Assembly: GCF_011045165.1 (NCBI RefSeq)
Contig: NZ_JAAKZI010000015.1
Coordinates: 28,068 to 92,067, forward strand
DNA length: 64,000 nt
Reading direction: 5' to 3'
Source: Arthrobacter silviterrae
GTDB taxonomy: Bacteria > Actinomycetota > Actinomycetes > Actinomycetales > Micrococcaceae
Part shown: positions 8,600 through 16,253 of the stretch, one piece after another
Position numbering within the stretch: position 1 is the stretch's first letter
Layout: every line of letters starts with the position of its first letter
The notes under the pieces: generated by a model
Seen by the model: the letters and a program-made list of their open reading frames with translations, nothing else
The model's database searches: none
What the model was told of the DNA's origin: nothing
Program-made: the position numbers and the translations under genes

Positions 8600-10744
8600 T
8601 CACGACATGCCGCGGTGGTATGTGTTGCGTCGCTCCGTTCGCGTGATGTCGTCACAGTAGGGCGGGGTGAACCAGGCGGTGCCACCGACGAGCCTGACGG
8701 TCCAGCCACGCTCGTGGAGATAGTGGTGGTGAAGGCTGCAGCAGAGGACGCCATTGTCCACGCTTGTCGCCCCACCGTCCTTCCAGGGGCGGATGTGATG
8801 GGCTTCCGCCCACTGCGGCGGCGCCATGCAGTCCGGATAGGCGCAGCCCATGTCCCGGGCGGCCAGGATCTTTCGTTGTGCGAAGGTGAACAGCCGCTGC
8901 GTGCGGCCAACATCCAAAATGCCGCCGTTGCTGTCGCGCAAAAGTTGGGTGACGTCGGCATCGCATAAGTCTTCCTCGAACAGGGCCAGGGGGACCCTGC
9001 CGCTGTACGGCACAAGGACCGTGCCGGCAGCAGCCTGTTGGTCGAGGTCTTCCTGGCTTGTGGAGAGGTAGAGCTGGGACTTCAGCCCACCGTTCAGGGG
9101 CAGCTTGTCAGTGCGGGCGGCCAAGCGGACGCAATTGATCAGCCCGTCGAGAAGTCTTTGGCCCCGGGTGCGCCTGTCCTGGACGGCCGGGTCGGTGCTT
9201 TTGGGGTCGATGGGGTTGAGCCCCTCCAGCTCCGCGTCGGAGCCGGGCTCGGGCACCAACACGCCGTCAACCAGGCGCGGCCACGGCTCTGCGCCGTCAC
9301 CTTCAGGCTGCGGTGGCCAGTCCGGTGCGGGCCCCAAGGTCCAGGGGACTTCGGCGGCCTGGGATGGCCTGGCCCAGCCGTTGCCAGGGCCGCAGTCGAG
9401 GAGGTCCGGGATCCAGAACCACTTGTCGCCGAAAAAGCGGGGCGGGATGGCATGCGGTGGGGCTCCCGGAGGCGGGGCCGGAAGGTCTTGGGCTACCAGT
9501 GGCTGAGGCCAACCGGGCGATGCCCATGGGCTGATGGCGACAGAAGGCGGCTTAATCCAGGTGCTGCCGTCGTCCCCTGTGGACGGCGTCCACAAGGGCT
9601 GCCTCGGATCCAGGAGGACTGGTGGGGATTGCTGTGCTTGAGGTTCCTGCGGTACTGATGGAGATTGCTGTGGTGGCGGGGATTGCTGTTCTTGAGGTGC
9701 CTGCTGTGTCCGCGGGGATTGCGTGGTCTGCCCGGCACGGCCCACGTTCAGCAGTTCTGTCAAGAACTCCAGCTGGTCCGGACCGGGCCCGGCCGGATTG
9801 GCTTGCTGTTCCAAGCCCGCCTCATCGTCATTCGCCCGTTTGTCATTCGCCCGTTTGTCATCCGCCTGTTCGGCATCTGCCCCCTCGACATCTTTCACCC
9901 TGGGACTCGTGGCCCAACCGATGCCAGCCATGAGGTGCTCATACTGGCGGATGGTTAAATGCCCGTCGATGCGGACCATTCCGCGCCATTGACGGCGGAA
10001 GAAGATGCCCTGCTTGGCCAAGAGCTCCGACTCGGACGGCTTTTGCCCGTCCGGGTCAAGGAGTGCCATGGCATGCGCGCCCAGGCGGCGGAGGAATTCA
10101 GGCGGCTCAACATCCGCATGCCCGGTGAGATTTTGTTCCAGTTCGCGCACCTTGTTTTCGGGAACGGTCCCCTCAGCGGCAAGGCGTGACGCCGCATCAA
10201 CAAAACCGGAAATCATGACGGCCTGTTCAGCTGAAACCCGCCCGGAGAACAAGGCCGAGCCCAGCACCGGCTGAGTGGCCTCCGCCGTGACCTTCGTGAG
10301 GGCGTCGGTGGTGGGCAGGAAACGACTGGCCAGCCGGAGGCGGCGGGCAGATTCGGCGCGGCTGAGCCTGAGGGAATCGCTCAGGAATTCGCCGGGGGTC
10401 CGGGATCCGGATTCTTCGTAACGGCCGTCATCCATGCGGTTCGACAACTCCCCGGCGGCCTGGACCAGGAGGCCTTGCAGGTGCCGGTTGAGCTGCTCCA
10501 GCTGTTGGGCCCAGGCGACGGCCTCGGCATCCGTGAGGGTCCCAAGCTCAAGCCCCAAGGGCGAGGAAATGAGGGGTGGGGAAACAGGCGGCGAAGCAAC
10601 AAGCGGTGAAGACGGTGCCTGTGCTGCTGAGGCGGCCCGCACTAGGGCGTTGGCAAGGCCCAAAAGCTGGTGAATGTGTTCACCAGCCGCGCTCCCATGC
10701 TGTGCGGAACCGGGCTCTCCCGGCGTCCTTGCCGTTGCTTCCAT
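8600..10744 (-). CDS. DUF222 / HNH endonuclease domain protein (13E12-like)
   Basis: Large 714-residue protein of the DUF222-HNH family, multicopy in many actinobacteria and related to the mycobacterial 13E12 repeat proteins. An N-terminal alpha-helical DUF222 region (about residues 60-290) is followed by a low-complexity linker. The linker has a KRAND repeat near 290-306 and glutamine/proline-rich QQSPP repeats near 340-375. The C-terminal HNH nuclease domain has CAYPDC, EAHHIRPW and a CSLHHHYLHE segment, so zinc and catalytic residues are intact. The ATG at 10744 has GGAGGC before it and a TAGTGT box six bases upstream. The gene sits between paaZ and paaR but has no evident role there. Its biological target is unknown. 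Confidence 0.8.
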   Translation of the reverse strand: MEATARTPGEPGSAQHGSAAGEHIHQLLGLANALVRAASAAQAPSSPLVASPPVSPPLISSPLGLELGTLTDAEAVAWAQQLEQLNRHLQGLLVQAAGELSNRMDDGRYEESGSRTPGEFLSDSLRLSRAESARRLRLASRFLPTTDALTKVTAEATQPVLGSALFSGRVSAEQAVMISGFVDAASRLAAEGTVPENKVRELEQNLTGHADVEPPEFLRRLGAHAMALLDPDGQKPSESELLAKQGIFFRRQWRGMVRIDGHLTIRQYEHLMAGIGWATSPRVKDVEGADAEQADDKRANDKRANDDEAGLEQQANPAGPGPDQLEFLTELLNVGRAGQTTQSPRTQQAPQEQQSPPPQQSPSVPQEPQAQQSPPVLLDPRQPLWTPSTGDDGSTWIKPPSVAISPWASPGWPQPLVAQDLPAPPPGAPPHAIPPRFFGDKWFWIPDLLDCGPGNGWARPSQAAEVPWTLGPAPDWPPQPEGDGAEPWPRLVDGVLVPEPGSDAELEGLNPIDPKSTDPAVQDRRTRGQRLLDGLINCVRLAARTDKLPLNGGLKSQLYLSTSQEDLDQQAAAGTVLVPYSGRVPLALFEEDLCDADVTQLLRDSNGGILDVGRTQRLFTFAQRKILAARDMGCAYPDCMAPPQWAEAHHIRPWKDGGATSVDNGVLCCSLHHHYLHERGWTVRLVGGTAWFTPPYCDDITRTERRNTYHRGMS
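9827..9871 (-). repeat. Three tandem 15-base units in the DUF222/HNH gene
   Basis: Units at 9827-9841 and 9842-9856 are identical; 9857-9871 differs at a few bases. They encode the KRAND repeat in the linker between the DUF222 and HNH domains. A second pair of related segments starts at 9627 and 9681, 54 bases apart, in the QQSPP region. Both are in frame, so copy-number change would alter linker length without breaking the protein. Confidence 0.75.
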
Positions 10745-10870
10745 GCCTCCACACTACGCGGAAGCACTGACACTGTTCGAGAGAAATTCGAATATGTGGA
10801 AAACTCCACAACCTGCTCCACCTGTGGAGGGATGATCCCCGAAAAATCGCCGGTTCGCCGCCGCAGACGG

Positions 10871-11485
10871 CTACTTGTGCAGCCCTTGGAAGGACATGGT
10901 GATGACGTCGTCGGCCAGCTTTTCAGCCGAGAGCGGGCCCCCGGGCTTGTACCACTCCACGATGGAGTTGATGGTGCCAAACAGCAGCCGTGTGATGGTG
11001 CCGGGGGCGATGTCGGTGCGCAAGGAGCCTTCCAGCTGGGCAGTGGCGACCAGCCCCGTGATGGTGCGGTCGAAAACGCGGCGCCGGGCCAGGGCGTCGC
11101 GTTCCATCTCGGTGTTGCCGCGCAGGCGCAGCAGCAGGGTCACAAAGGGAAGCCGGTCCACCAGCACCCCGATGGTCCCCCGGAGCACAAACTCAAGGCG
11201 GGAGTCGGGCGGGCCGGACATGGCGCCGTCGAGCTTCAGGACGCCCTCCAGGCCGCCCATGGCCTCCTCCAAGGCCAGCCGCAGCAGTTCCTCCTTGGAC
11301 GGGACATGGTGGTAAATGGCGGACTTGGAGATGCCCAGGTGCTCCGCCAGCAAGCCCATCGACGTGGCGTCATAGCCATGTTTGTTGAACACATCCACGG
11401 CAATCCGGAGCACTGACTGCTGGTCGTAGCCGGGGCGGCCGCGCTTCGAGGAGGACGTGGCGGTGGCAGGGGCGGAGTTGGGCAT
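10871..11485 (-). CDS. paaR: TetR-family repressor of the phenylacetate genes
   Basis: One-component repressor; in related systems phenylacetyl-CoA releases it from DNA. The 204-residue protein has an N-terminal helix-turn-helix (about residues 20-65) with LLAEHLGISKSAIYHHVPSKEELL, the classic TetR recognition segment, and a helical ligand-binding C-terminal half. The ATG at 11485 with an AGGA site is preferred to an upstream TTG. The gene is last in the paaI-paaK-paaR transcript, so the operator at 13329-13348 would give autoregulation. Two identical operators at 2439 and 13419 would place all three paa promoters under its control. The gene symbol rests on context; the ligand is inferred. 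Confidence 0.8.
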   Translation of the reverse strand: MPNSAPATATSSSKRGRPGYDQQSVLRIAVDVFNKHGYDATSMGLLAEHLGISKSAIYHHVPSKEELLRLALEEAMGGLEGVLKLDGAMSGPPDSRLEFVLRGTIGVLVDRLPFVTLLLRLRGNTEMERDALARRRVFDRTITGLVATAQLEGSLRTDIAPGTITRLLFGTINSIVEWYKPGGPLSAEKLADDVITMSFQGLHK

Positions 11486-11520
11486 GGTTCCTAGTTTCTC
11501 ACGGGGACTTCGGCTGGGGC

Positions 11521-12855
11521 TCAATCACCGGCCCTGGGCCCGGCCTTGGGGCGGTTGTCGTAGATCCGGCGGAGCTTGCCGTTGGAGCGTTCCAGCGAGC
11601 CTGGTTCAACGACGTCGATCACGCAGGAGGAACCCACATGGATCTTGATTTGGGACTTCAGTTCGGCGGCGGCGGCCGCACGGTCCGAGGGGGTGGTGTT
11701 TTCGCGCGGCTCAATGTGGATGGTCATTTCGTCCATCCGGCCCGTGCGGGTCAGTTCCAGCTGAAAATGCGGGCTAAGCGCCGGAATGCGCAGGGCGATT
11801 TCCTCGATCTGGGAGGGGAACATGTTCACGCCGCGCAGGATGATCATGTCGTCGCTGCGCCCGGAAATGCGGGACATGCGGCGCATGGAGGGCCGTGCCG
11901 TGCCGGGGAGCAGGCTGGAGAGGTCCTTGGTGCGGTAGCGAATGATCGGCAGCGCCTCCTTGGTCAGGGAGGTGAAGACGAGCTCGCCCTTGTGTCCGTC
12001 GGGCAAGACAGTGGTGTGGTCGAAGGGGTCAATGATTTCCGGGCGGAAGTGGTCCTCCCAGATGTGGTTGCCGTCCTTGGTTTCCACCGATTCGCCGGCC
12101 ACGCCAGGCCCCATGACCTCGGACAGCCCGTAAATGTCGCAGGCGTCCAGGTCCATGCCGACTTCCAGCTCGTGCCGCATTTCCTCCGTCCACGGCTCGG
12201 CGCCGCAGACGGCAAATTTCAGCGAAGTGCTGCGCGGGTCGATTCCCCGGTGGGTCATCGCGTCCATGATGGTCAGCAGGTAGGTGGGGGTGCACAAGAT
12301 GGCGTCCGGCTCAAAGTCCAGGATCAGCTGGATCTGCTTTTCCGTCTGCCCGCCGGACATGGGAATCACGGTGGTGCCCAGTGCCTCGGCACCGTAGTGC
12401 GCGCCCAGGCCGCCGGTGAACAGTCCGTAGCCGTAGGCGTTGTGGACCTTCATGCCGGGCCGCACGCCGGAAGCCCGCATGGACCGGGCCACCAGGGACG
12501 CCCAAACATTGAGGTCGTTTTGGGTGTACCCCACCACCGTGGGCCGGCCCGTGGTGCCGGAGCTGGCGTGGATGCGCACCACCTCGCTCTGCGGCACGGC
12601 GAACATGCCAAACGGGTACTCCAGCCGGAGATCTTCCTTGGTGGTGTACGGAAACTTGGCGAGGTCAGGCAGTTCACGGAGATCGGAGGGGTGGACGCCG
12701 GCCTCGTCAAACTTGCGCTTGTACATGGGCACCCGGTCGTAGGCGTAGGCCAGGGTGTGCTGAAGCCGGCTGAGTTGGAGGGACTCCAGCTCCTCGCGGC
12801 CCATGAGTTCCGCTGCATCCAGCTGCGAGGGGTCGGTCTTGGTGGTGTCGGTCAT
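11521..12855 (-). CDS. paaK: Phenylacetate--CoA ligase
   Basis: AMP-forming ligase that activates phenylacetate to phenylacetyl-CoA, the entry step of the pathway. The 444-residue protein matches the short PaaK family. The ATP-binding loop is SSGTTGRPTVVGY (near residue 95), the adenylate-forming motif is YGLSEVMGPG (near residue 240), and a small C-terminal lid domain follows. The ATG at 12855 has GAAAGG ten bases upstream and is preferred to the upstream TTG. The paaI stop codon lies within that ribosome site, so the two genes are probably coupled. Downstream paaR begins 35 bases after the stop. Confidence 0.93.
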   Translation of the reverse strand: MTDTTKTDPSQLDAAELMGREELESLQLSRLQHTLAYAYDRVPMYKRKFDEAGVHPSDLRELPDLAKFPYTTKEDLRLEYPFGMFAVPQSEVVRIHASSGTTGRPTVVGYTQNDLNVWASLVARSMRASGVRPGMKVHNAYGYGLFTGGLGAHYGAEALGTTVIPMSGGQTEKQIQLILDFEPDAILCTPTYLLTIMDAMTHRGIDPRSTSLKFAVCGAEPWTEEMRHELEVGMDLDACDIYGLSEVMGPGVAGESVETKDGNHIWEDHFRPEIIDPFDHTTVLPDGHKGELVFTSLTKEALPIIRYRTKDLSSLLPGTARPSMRRMSRISGRSDDMIILRGVNMFPSQIEEIALRIPALSPHFQLELTRTGRMDEMTIHIEPRENTTPSDRAAAAAELKSQIKIHVGSSCVIDVVEPGSLERSNGKLRRIYDNRPKAGPRAGD

Positions 12856-12869
12856 CGATGACGGACCTT

Positions 12870-13307
12870 TCAATTCGTGTGTCTATTGGGAATGGTCCGG
12901 CTGCGCCCGCGGAATTCGGCCACCACGGTGGGGGAGCCGCCGTTTTCGGCAGTGACCTGCACGTCATACAGCCCGCTGCGGCCCTGCTGCTGGCGGCGGT
13001 TGGCGACGGCGGTGATCCGCTGGCCGGCGCGCGTTGGCGCCAGGAAATTGACGTCGACGCCGGACGCCACCGTCACGTGGCTGCTGTCACCCTGGGCGGA
13101 GTTGCAGGCCAGGGCAAAGGCGGAGTCGGCGAAGGCAAAAATCATGCCGCCGTGCGTGATGCCGAAGCCGTTCATCATCTCCGGGCGCAGCGTCATGGCA
13201 ATGGTGGCGTGGCCGTCGCCGAACCCGAGGACCTCAATGCCCAGCCACTCGGACGCGTAGTCGTTCGACAGGATCGGGTGCCGGGCCCCGGCCTCGCTGG
13301 ACGCCAT
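12870..13307 (-). CDS. paaI: Hydroxyphenylacetyl-CoA thioesterase
   Basis: Hot-dog-fold thioesterase that rescues CoA from dead-end hydroxyphenylacetyl-CoA esters. The 145-residue protein has the family motif NGFGITHGGMIFAFAD, whose HGG turn and Asp line the active site. PaaI is normally about 140 residues, which supports the ATG at 13307 with its strong GAGGAG site. The longer reading frame from 13373 would run through the operator. It is first in the minus-strand paaI-paaK-paaR transcript and divergent from paaA. Its promoter region carries a palindromic operator 22 bases before the start codon. Confidence 0.88.
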   Translation of the reverse strand: MASSEAGARHPILSNDYASEWLGIEVLGFGDGHATIAMTLRPEMMNGFGITHGGMIFAFADSAFALACNSAQGDSSHVTVASGVDVNFLAPTRAGQRITAVANRRQQQGRSGLYDVQVTAENGGSPTVVAEFRGRSRTIPNRHTN

Positions 13308-13328
13308 GTGTTGCTCCTCACTTTTTCT

Positions 13329-13348
13329 TACCGAATGTTCATTAGGTA
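13329..13348 (-). promoter_or_regulatory. Variant PaaR-type operator upstream of paaI
   Basis: A 20-base palindrome with half sites TACCGAATG and CATTAGGTA. It shares the TACCGA start and central GTTC of the operators at 2439 and 13419 when read on the same strand, but is diverged in the other half. It lies in the 5' leader region of paaI-paaK-paaR, where binding by PaaR would make the regulator autoregulated. The assignment is by sequence similarity and position. Confidence 0.6.
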
Positions 13349-13389
13349 ATACCCTCCGCACCCGTTCTGTCAATCCGGGCCCGGTGTGA

Positions 13390-13435
13390 TTGACGAGGCG
13401 CCCGTCACACTATATTCTGAACGAACGGTCGGTAA
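13390..13435 (+). promoter_or_regulatory. Promoter and PaaR-type operator of paaABCDE
   Basis: TTGACG at 13390-13395 and TATTCT at 13413-13418 are spaced by 17 bases. The 17-mer GAACGAACGGTCGGTAA at 13419-13435 follows without a gap and covers the expected start of transcription. The -35 box is bracketed by GTGTGA (13384-13389) and TCACAC (13405-13410), a second inverted repeat that could bind another regulator. The 17-mer is identical to the one before paaJ. Confidence 0.8.
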
Positions 13436-13466
13436 ATAATGATGGCACCACACTAGAGGAGTTTCC

Positions 13467-14495
13467 ATGGCACGGATCGTGCAGCCGGCGGGCCAGCCCG
13501 CCCCCACCAACGCACCCAATGCACCGGACGCCCCAGCCTCGAATGACGCCGCGGGCCAGGCGAACTTTGACGCCATCATTGCCAAGGACTCCCGGGTGGA
13601 GCCCAAGGACTGGATGCCGGAGGCCTACCGCCGCTCACTGGTGCGTCAAATCTCCCAGCACGCCCACTCGGAAATCATCGGCATGCAGCCGGAGGCCAAC
13701 TGGATCACCCGGGCCCCGAGCCTGAAGCGCAAATCAATCCTCATGGCCAAGGTCCAGGACGAGGCCGGCCACGGGCTGTACCTCTACTCCGCCGCGGAAA
13801 CGCTCGGCACCACGCGCGATGACATGATGGACGCCCTGGTGGCCGGCAAGGCCCGCTATTCCTCCATCTTCAACTACCCCACCGTGACCTGGGCGGACAT
13901 GGGCGCCATCGGCTGGATGGTGGACGGCGCCGCAATCTGCAACCAGGTGCCGCTGTGCCGCGCCTCCTACGGCCCGTACGGCCGGGCCATGGTGCGCGTG
14001 TGCAAGGAGGAGTCCTTCCACCAGCGCCAGGGCTTCGAGATCCTGCTGGAACTGGCCCACGGCACGCCGGAGCAAAAGGCCATGGCGCAGGATGCCGTGA
14101 ACCGCTGGTATGCCCCGTCGCTGATGATGTTCGGCCCGCCGGATGACGATTCACCCAACTCCAAGCAGTCCATGGCCTGGAACATCAAGCGCTTCAGCAA
14201 TGACGAGCTCCGCTCCCGCTTCGTGGGCATGCTGGCCGAGCAGGTCAAGGTCCTGGGCCTGACCCTGCCGGACAGTGAGATCCGCTTCAACGAGGACACC
14301 AAAAAGTGGGAATACGGCCCCCTGGACTGGGAGGAATTCAAGGAGGTGCTGGCCGGCCGCGGCCCGTGCAACGCCCAGCGCCTGGAACGCCGCCGCTCCG
14401 CCCATGAAGACGGCGCCTGGGTCCGCGAGGCTGCCGCCGCCTACCACGACAAGCAGCTGGCCAAGCAGGCCGCCGAACAGAAAGCAGCAGCCTGA
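13467..14495 (+). CDS. paaA: 1,2-phenylacetyl-CoA epoxidase, catalytic subunit A
   Basis: Catalytic diiron subunit of the multicomponent monooxygenase that epoxidises phenylacetyl-CoA. The 342-residue protein carries the ferritin-like iron ligands: [11 protein letters not shown] near residue 70, the DEAGHG segment near residue 98 and the EESFHQRQG motif near residue 183. The first 45 residues are a proline- and asparagine-rich extension. The ATG at 13467 follows AGAGGAG. It is the first gene of a tightly packed operon. PaaA pairs with PaaC, is bridged by PaaB and receives electrons from PaaE. Confidence 0.95.
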   Translation: MARIVQPAGQPAPTNAPNAPDAPASNDAAGQANFDAIIAKDSRVEPKDWMPEAYRRSLVRQISQHAHSEIIGMQPEANWITRAPSLKRKSILMAKVQDEAGHGLYLYSAAETLGTTRDDMMDALVAGKARYSSIFNYPTVTWADMGAIGWMVDGAAICNQVPLCRASYGPYGRAMVRVCKEESFHQRQGFEILLELAHGTPEQKAMAQDAVNRWYAPSLMMFGPPDDDSPNSKQSMAWNIKRFSNDELRSRFVGMLAEQVKVLGLTLPDSEIRFNEDTKKWEYGPLDWEEFKEVLAGRGPCNAQRLERRRSAHEDGAWVREAAAAYHDKQLAKQAAEQKAAA

Positions 14496-14497
14496 CC

Positions 14498-14830
14498 ATG
14501 AGTGAAGGAACATCAACTGAAGGCGCGACGGCGGCTGCCGGGGCAGGTGCCCACCGCTGGCCCCTGTGGGAGGTATTTGTCCGTTCCAGCCGCGGGCTCA
14601 GCCACGTCCACGCCGGATCCCTCCATGCCCCGGACGCCTCCATGGCGCTGCGCAACGCCCGCGACCTCTACACCCGTCGCAACGAGGGCGTGTCCATCTG
14701 GGTGGTTCCCTCCGACGCCATCGCCGCCTCCGACCCGGACTCCAAGGGCGCCTTCTTTGAATCGCCCCAGGGCAAGGACTACCGCCACGCCACGTATTAC
14801 ACGAAGAGCGAAGGGGTGAAGCACCTGTGA
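14498..14830 (+). CDS. paaB: 1,2-phenylacetyl-CoA epoxidase, subunit B
   Basis: Small bridging subunit of the epoxidase, needed for assembly of the PaaAC complex. The 110-residue protein has the family signature WPLWEVFVRSSRGLSHVHAGSLHAPDASMALRN-like segment near residues 18-50 and the VSIWVVPSDAI segment after it. The N-terminal 17 residues are alanine- and glycine-rich and probably disordered. The ATG lies three bases after the paaA stop. There is no clear Shine-Dalgarno sequence, so translation is probably coupled to paaA. The downstream overlap with paaC is GTGA. Confidence 0.93.
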   Translation: MSEGTSTEGATAAAGAGAHRWPLWEVFVRSSRGLSHVHAGSLHAPDASMALRNARDLYTRRNEGVSIWVVPSDAIAASDPDSKGAFFESPQGKDYRHATYYTKSEGVKHL

Positions 14831-15696
14831 CGGCCGACATGCACGGAGGCGGGGCCTCCCTGGGGGATTCTTCCGCCTCCGCCACGCGCATCACACCCGG
14901 TTTCGCACTGCGCCCCGAGGACATTGCGCTTGCCGCCAAGCAAGGCACGGCCAGGCCCGGCGCGGACGTGGCCGAATATGCGCTGCGACTGGGCGACGAC
15001 GCCCTGATCCTGGCCCAGCGCCTGGGCCACTGGATCTCCCGTGCGCCGGAGCTTGAGGAGGACGTTGCCCTGGGCAACATCGCCCTGGACCAACTGGGCC
15101 ACGCCCGCTCCTTCCTCACGTATGCGGGCAGCGCCTGGGGCAAGTCCGAGGACGATCTTGCCTATTTCCGCCGCGAACCGGAATTCCGCTCCGCGCACCT
15201 CTTTGAACAGCCCAACGGCGACTTTGCCGCCACCATTGCCCGGCAGTTCATTGCAGCCAGCTACCAGTTCCCGCTGTACCGTGAACTGGCCAAGTCCAGC
15301 GACCCCATGCTGGCAGCCATCGCCGCCAAGGCGGTCAAGGAAGTTGACTACCACCTGGACCACAGCACCCAATGGGTGCTGCGCCTGGCCGGCGGCACGG
15401 AGGAGTCCCGGCGCCGCATGGATGCGGGGCTGAAGCTCATGTGGCCGTTTGTCGGCGAGCTCTTCGAGGACGATCCGCTGACCGCCAAGGTCGGGGACGC
15501 CGGCGTCGTGCCGTCATCGTTGAAGGAAGAATTTGACCGGGGCACCGGCGCAGTCCTGGCCGAGGCCGGGCTGGACGTGTCGGGCCACCCCATGGCCACG
15601 GGCGGGGGCCGCCAGGGCCGCCACTCCGAATACCTGGGCTTCATCCTGGCGGAGATGCAGGTGCTGGCGCGCGAATTCCCCGGGGCCAGCTGGTGA
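14827..15696 (+). CDS. paaC: 1,2-phenylacetyl-CoA epoxidase, structural subunit C
   Basis: Ferritin-fold partner of PaaA without its own diiron centre, stabilising the epoxidase. The 289-residue protein has the PaaC features LRLGDDALILAQRLGHWI, GNIALDQLGHARSFL and YHLDHSTQWVLRLAGGTEESRRRM. The GTG at 14827 overlaps the paaB stop (GTGA); an ATG four codons on is an alternative. The N-terminal 30 residues look disordered. The next gene, paaD, again overlaps by GTGA, so the operon is translated in a coupled manner. Confidence 0.93.
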   Translation: MTADMHGGGASLGDSSASATRITPGFALRPEDIALAAKQGTARPGADVAEYALRLGDDALILAQRLGHWISRAPELEEDVALGNIALDQLGHARSFLTYAGSAWGKSEDDLAYFRREPEFRSAHLFEQPNGDFAATIARQFIAASYQFPLYRELAKSSDPMLAAIAAKAVKEVDYHLDHSTQWVLRLAGGTEESRRRMDAGLKLMWPFVGELFEDDPLTAKVGDAGVVPSSLKEEFDRGTGAVLAEAGLDVSGHPMATGGGRQGRHSEYLGFILAEMQVLAREFPGASW

Positions 15697-16253
15697 GTGC
15701 CGTGCAGACCGGAACTAGGACGGCGCAGCAGCAGGCCTGGGACGTTGCCGCGCGGGTGTGCGACCCTGAAATCCCCGTGCTGACCATCGCCGACCTGGGC
15801 ATCCTGCGCAGCGTTGAAGTGTACGACGCCGGGTCCCCGGGTGACGCTGCCCCGCAGCTAAGCGCACCCAAGCCTGCCGTGCAGGTCACCATCACGCCCA
15901 CCTATTCCGGCTGCCCAGCCATGGAGGCCATCCGCGATGACCTGACGGCAGAATTCAGCCGGGAAGGCTACGCAAAGGTTGACGTGCTCATGGTGCTGTC
16001 CCCGGCGTGGACCACCGACTGGATGAGCGAAACGGGCCGGGCCAAGCTGGAGGACTACGGCATTGCCCCGCCCAGCGGGCACTCGCGCGCCGGCGGCCAC
16101 AGCGGCCCCGTCCGGCTGGCCCTCCAGGTCAAGTGCCCGCAATGCCAATCGCTCAATACCCGCGAACTTACCCGCTTCGGCTCCACCTCCTGCAAGGCGC
16201 TCTACGTCTGCCAGGACTGCAAGGAACCGTTTGACTACTTCAAGGTGCTCTAA
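15693..16253 (+). CDS. paaD: Phenylacetate epoxidase maturation factor PaaD
   Basis: MIP18/SufT-like protein thought to help assemble the iron-sulfur or diiron centres of the epoxidase system. The 186-residue protein has the DUF59-type core (VCDPEIPVLTIADLGILR near residue 20; TPTYSGCPAMEAI near residue 68). At the C-terminus is a four-cysteine metal site, CPQC and CQDC, flanking an ELTRFGSTSCKALY segment. Between residues 35 and 58 there is an extra proline- and alanine-rich loop compared with the E. coli protein. The start is GTG at 15693 in a GTGA overlap; the stop TAA overlaps the paaE ATG by one base. Confidence 0.92.
   Translation: MSAVQTGTRTAQQQAWDVAARVCDPEIPVLTIADLGILRSVEVYDAGSPGDAAPQLSAPKPAVQVTITPTYSGCPAMEAIRDDLTAEFSREGYAKVDVLMVLSPAWTTDWMSETGRAKLEDYGIAPPSGHSRAGGHSGPVRLALQVKCPQCQSLNTRELTRFGSTSCKALYVCQDCKEPFDYFKVL

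Noticed and set aside
8502..8603. GTG start of the DUF427 gene at 8603 overlapping the HNH stop
   Set aside because: A GTGA overlap is attractive in this genome, but the extra 34 residues are unconserved-looking and the ATG at 8501 has a ribosome site.
9625..9871. Tandem repeats that could be mistaken for a CRISPR-like array
   Set aside because: Units are short, adjacent without spacers and in frame in the HNH gene linker; no cas gene is present.
10785..10800. Full LexA box upstream of the HNH gene
   Set aside because: Only half sites resembling TCGAAC are present; the second half of the consensus is missing, so it is listed only as a weak observation.
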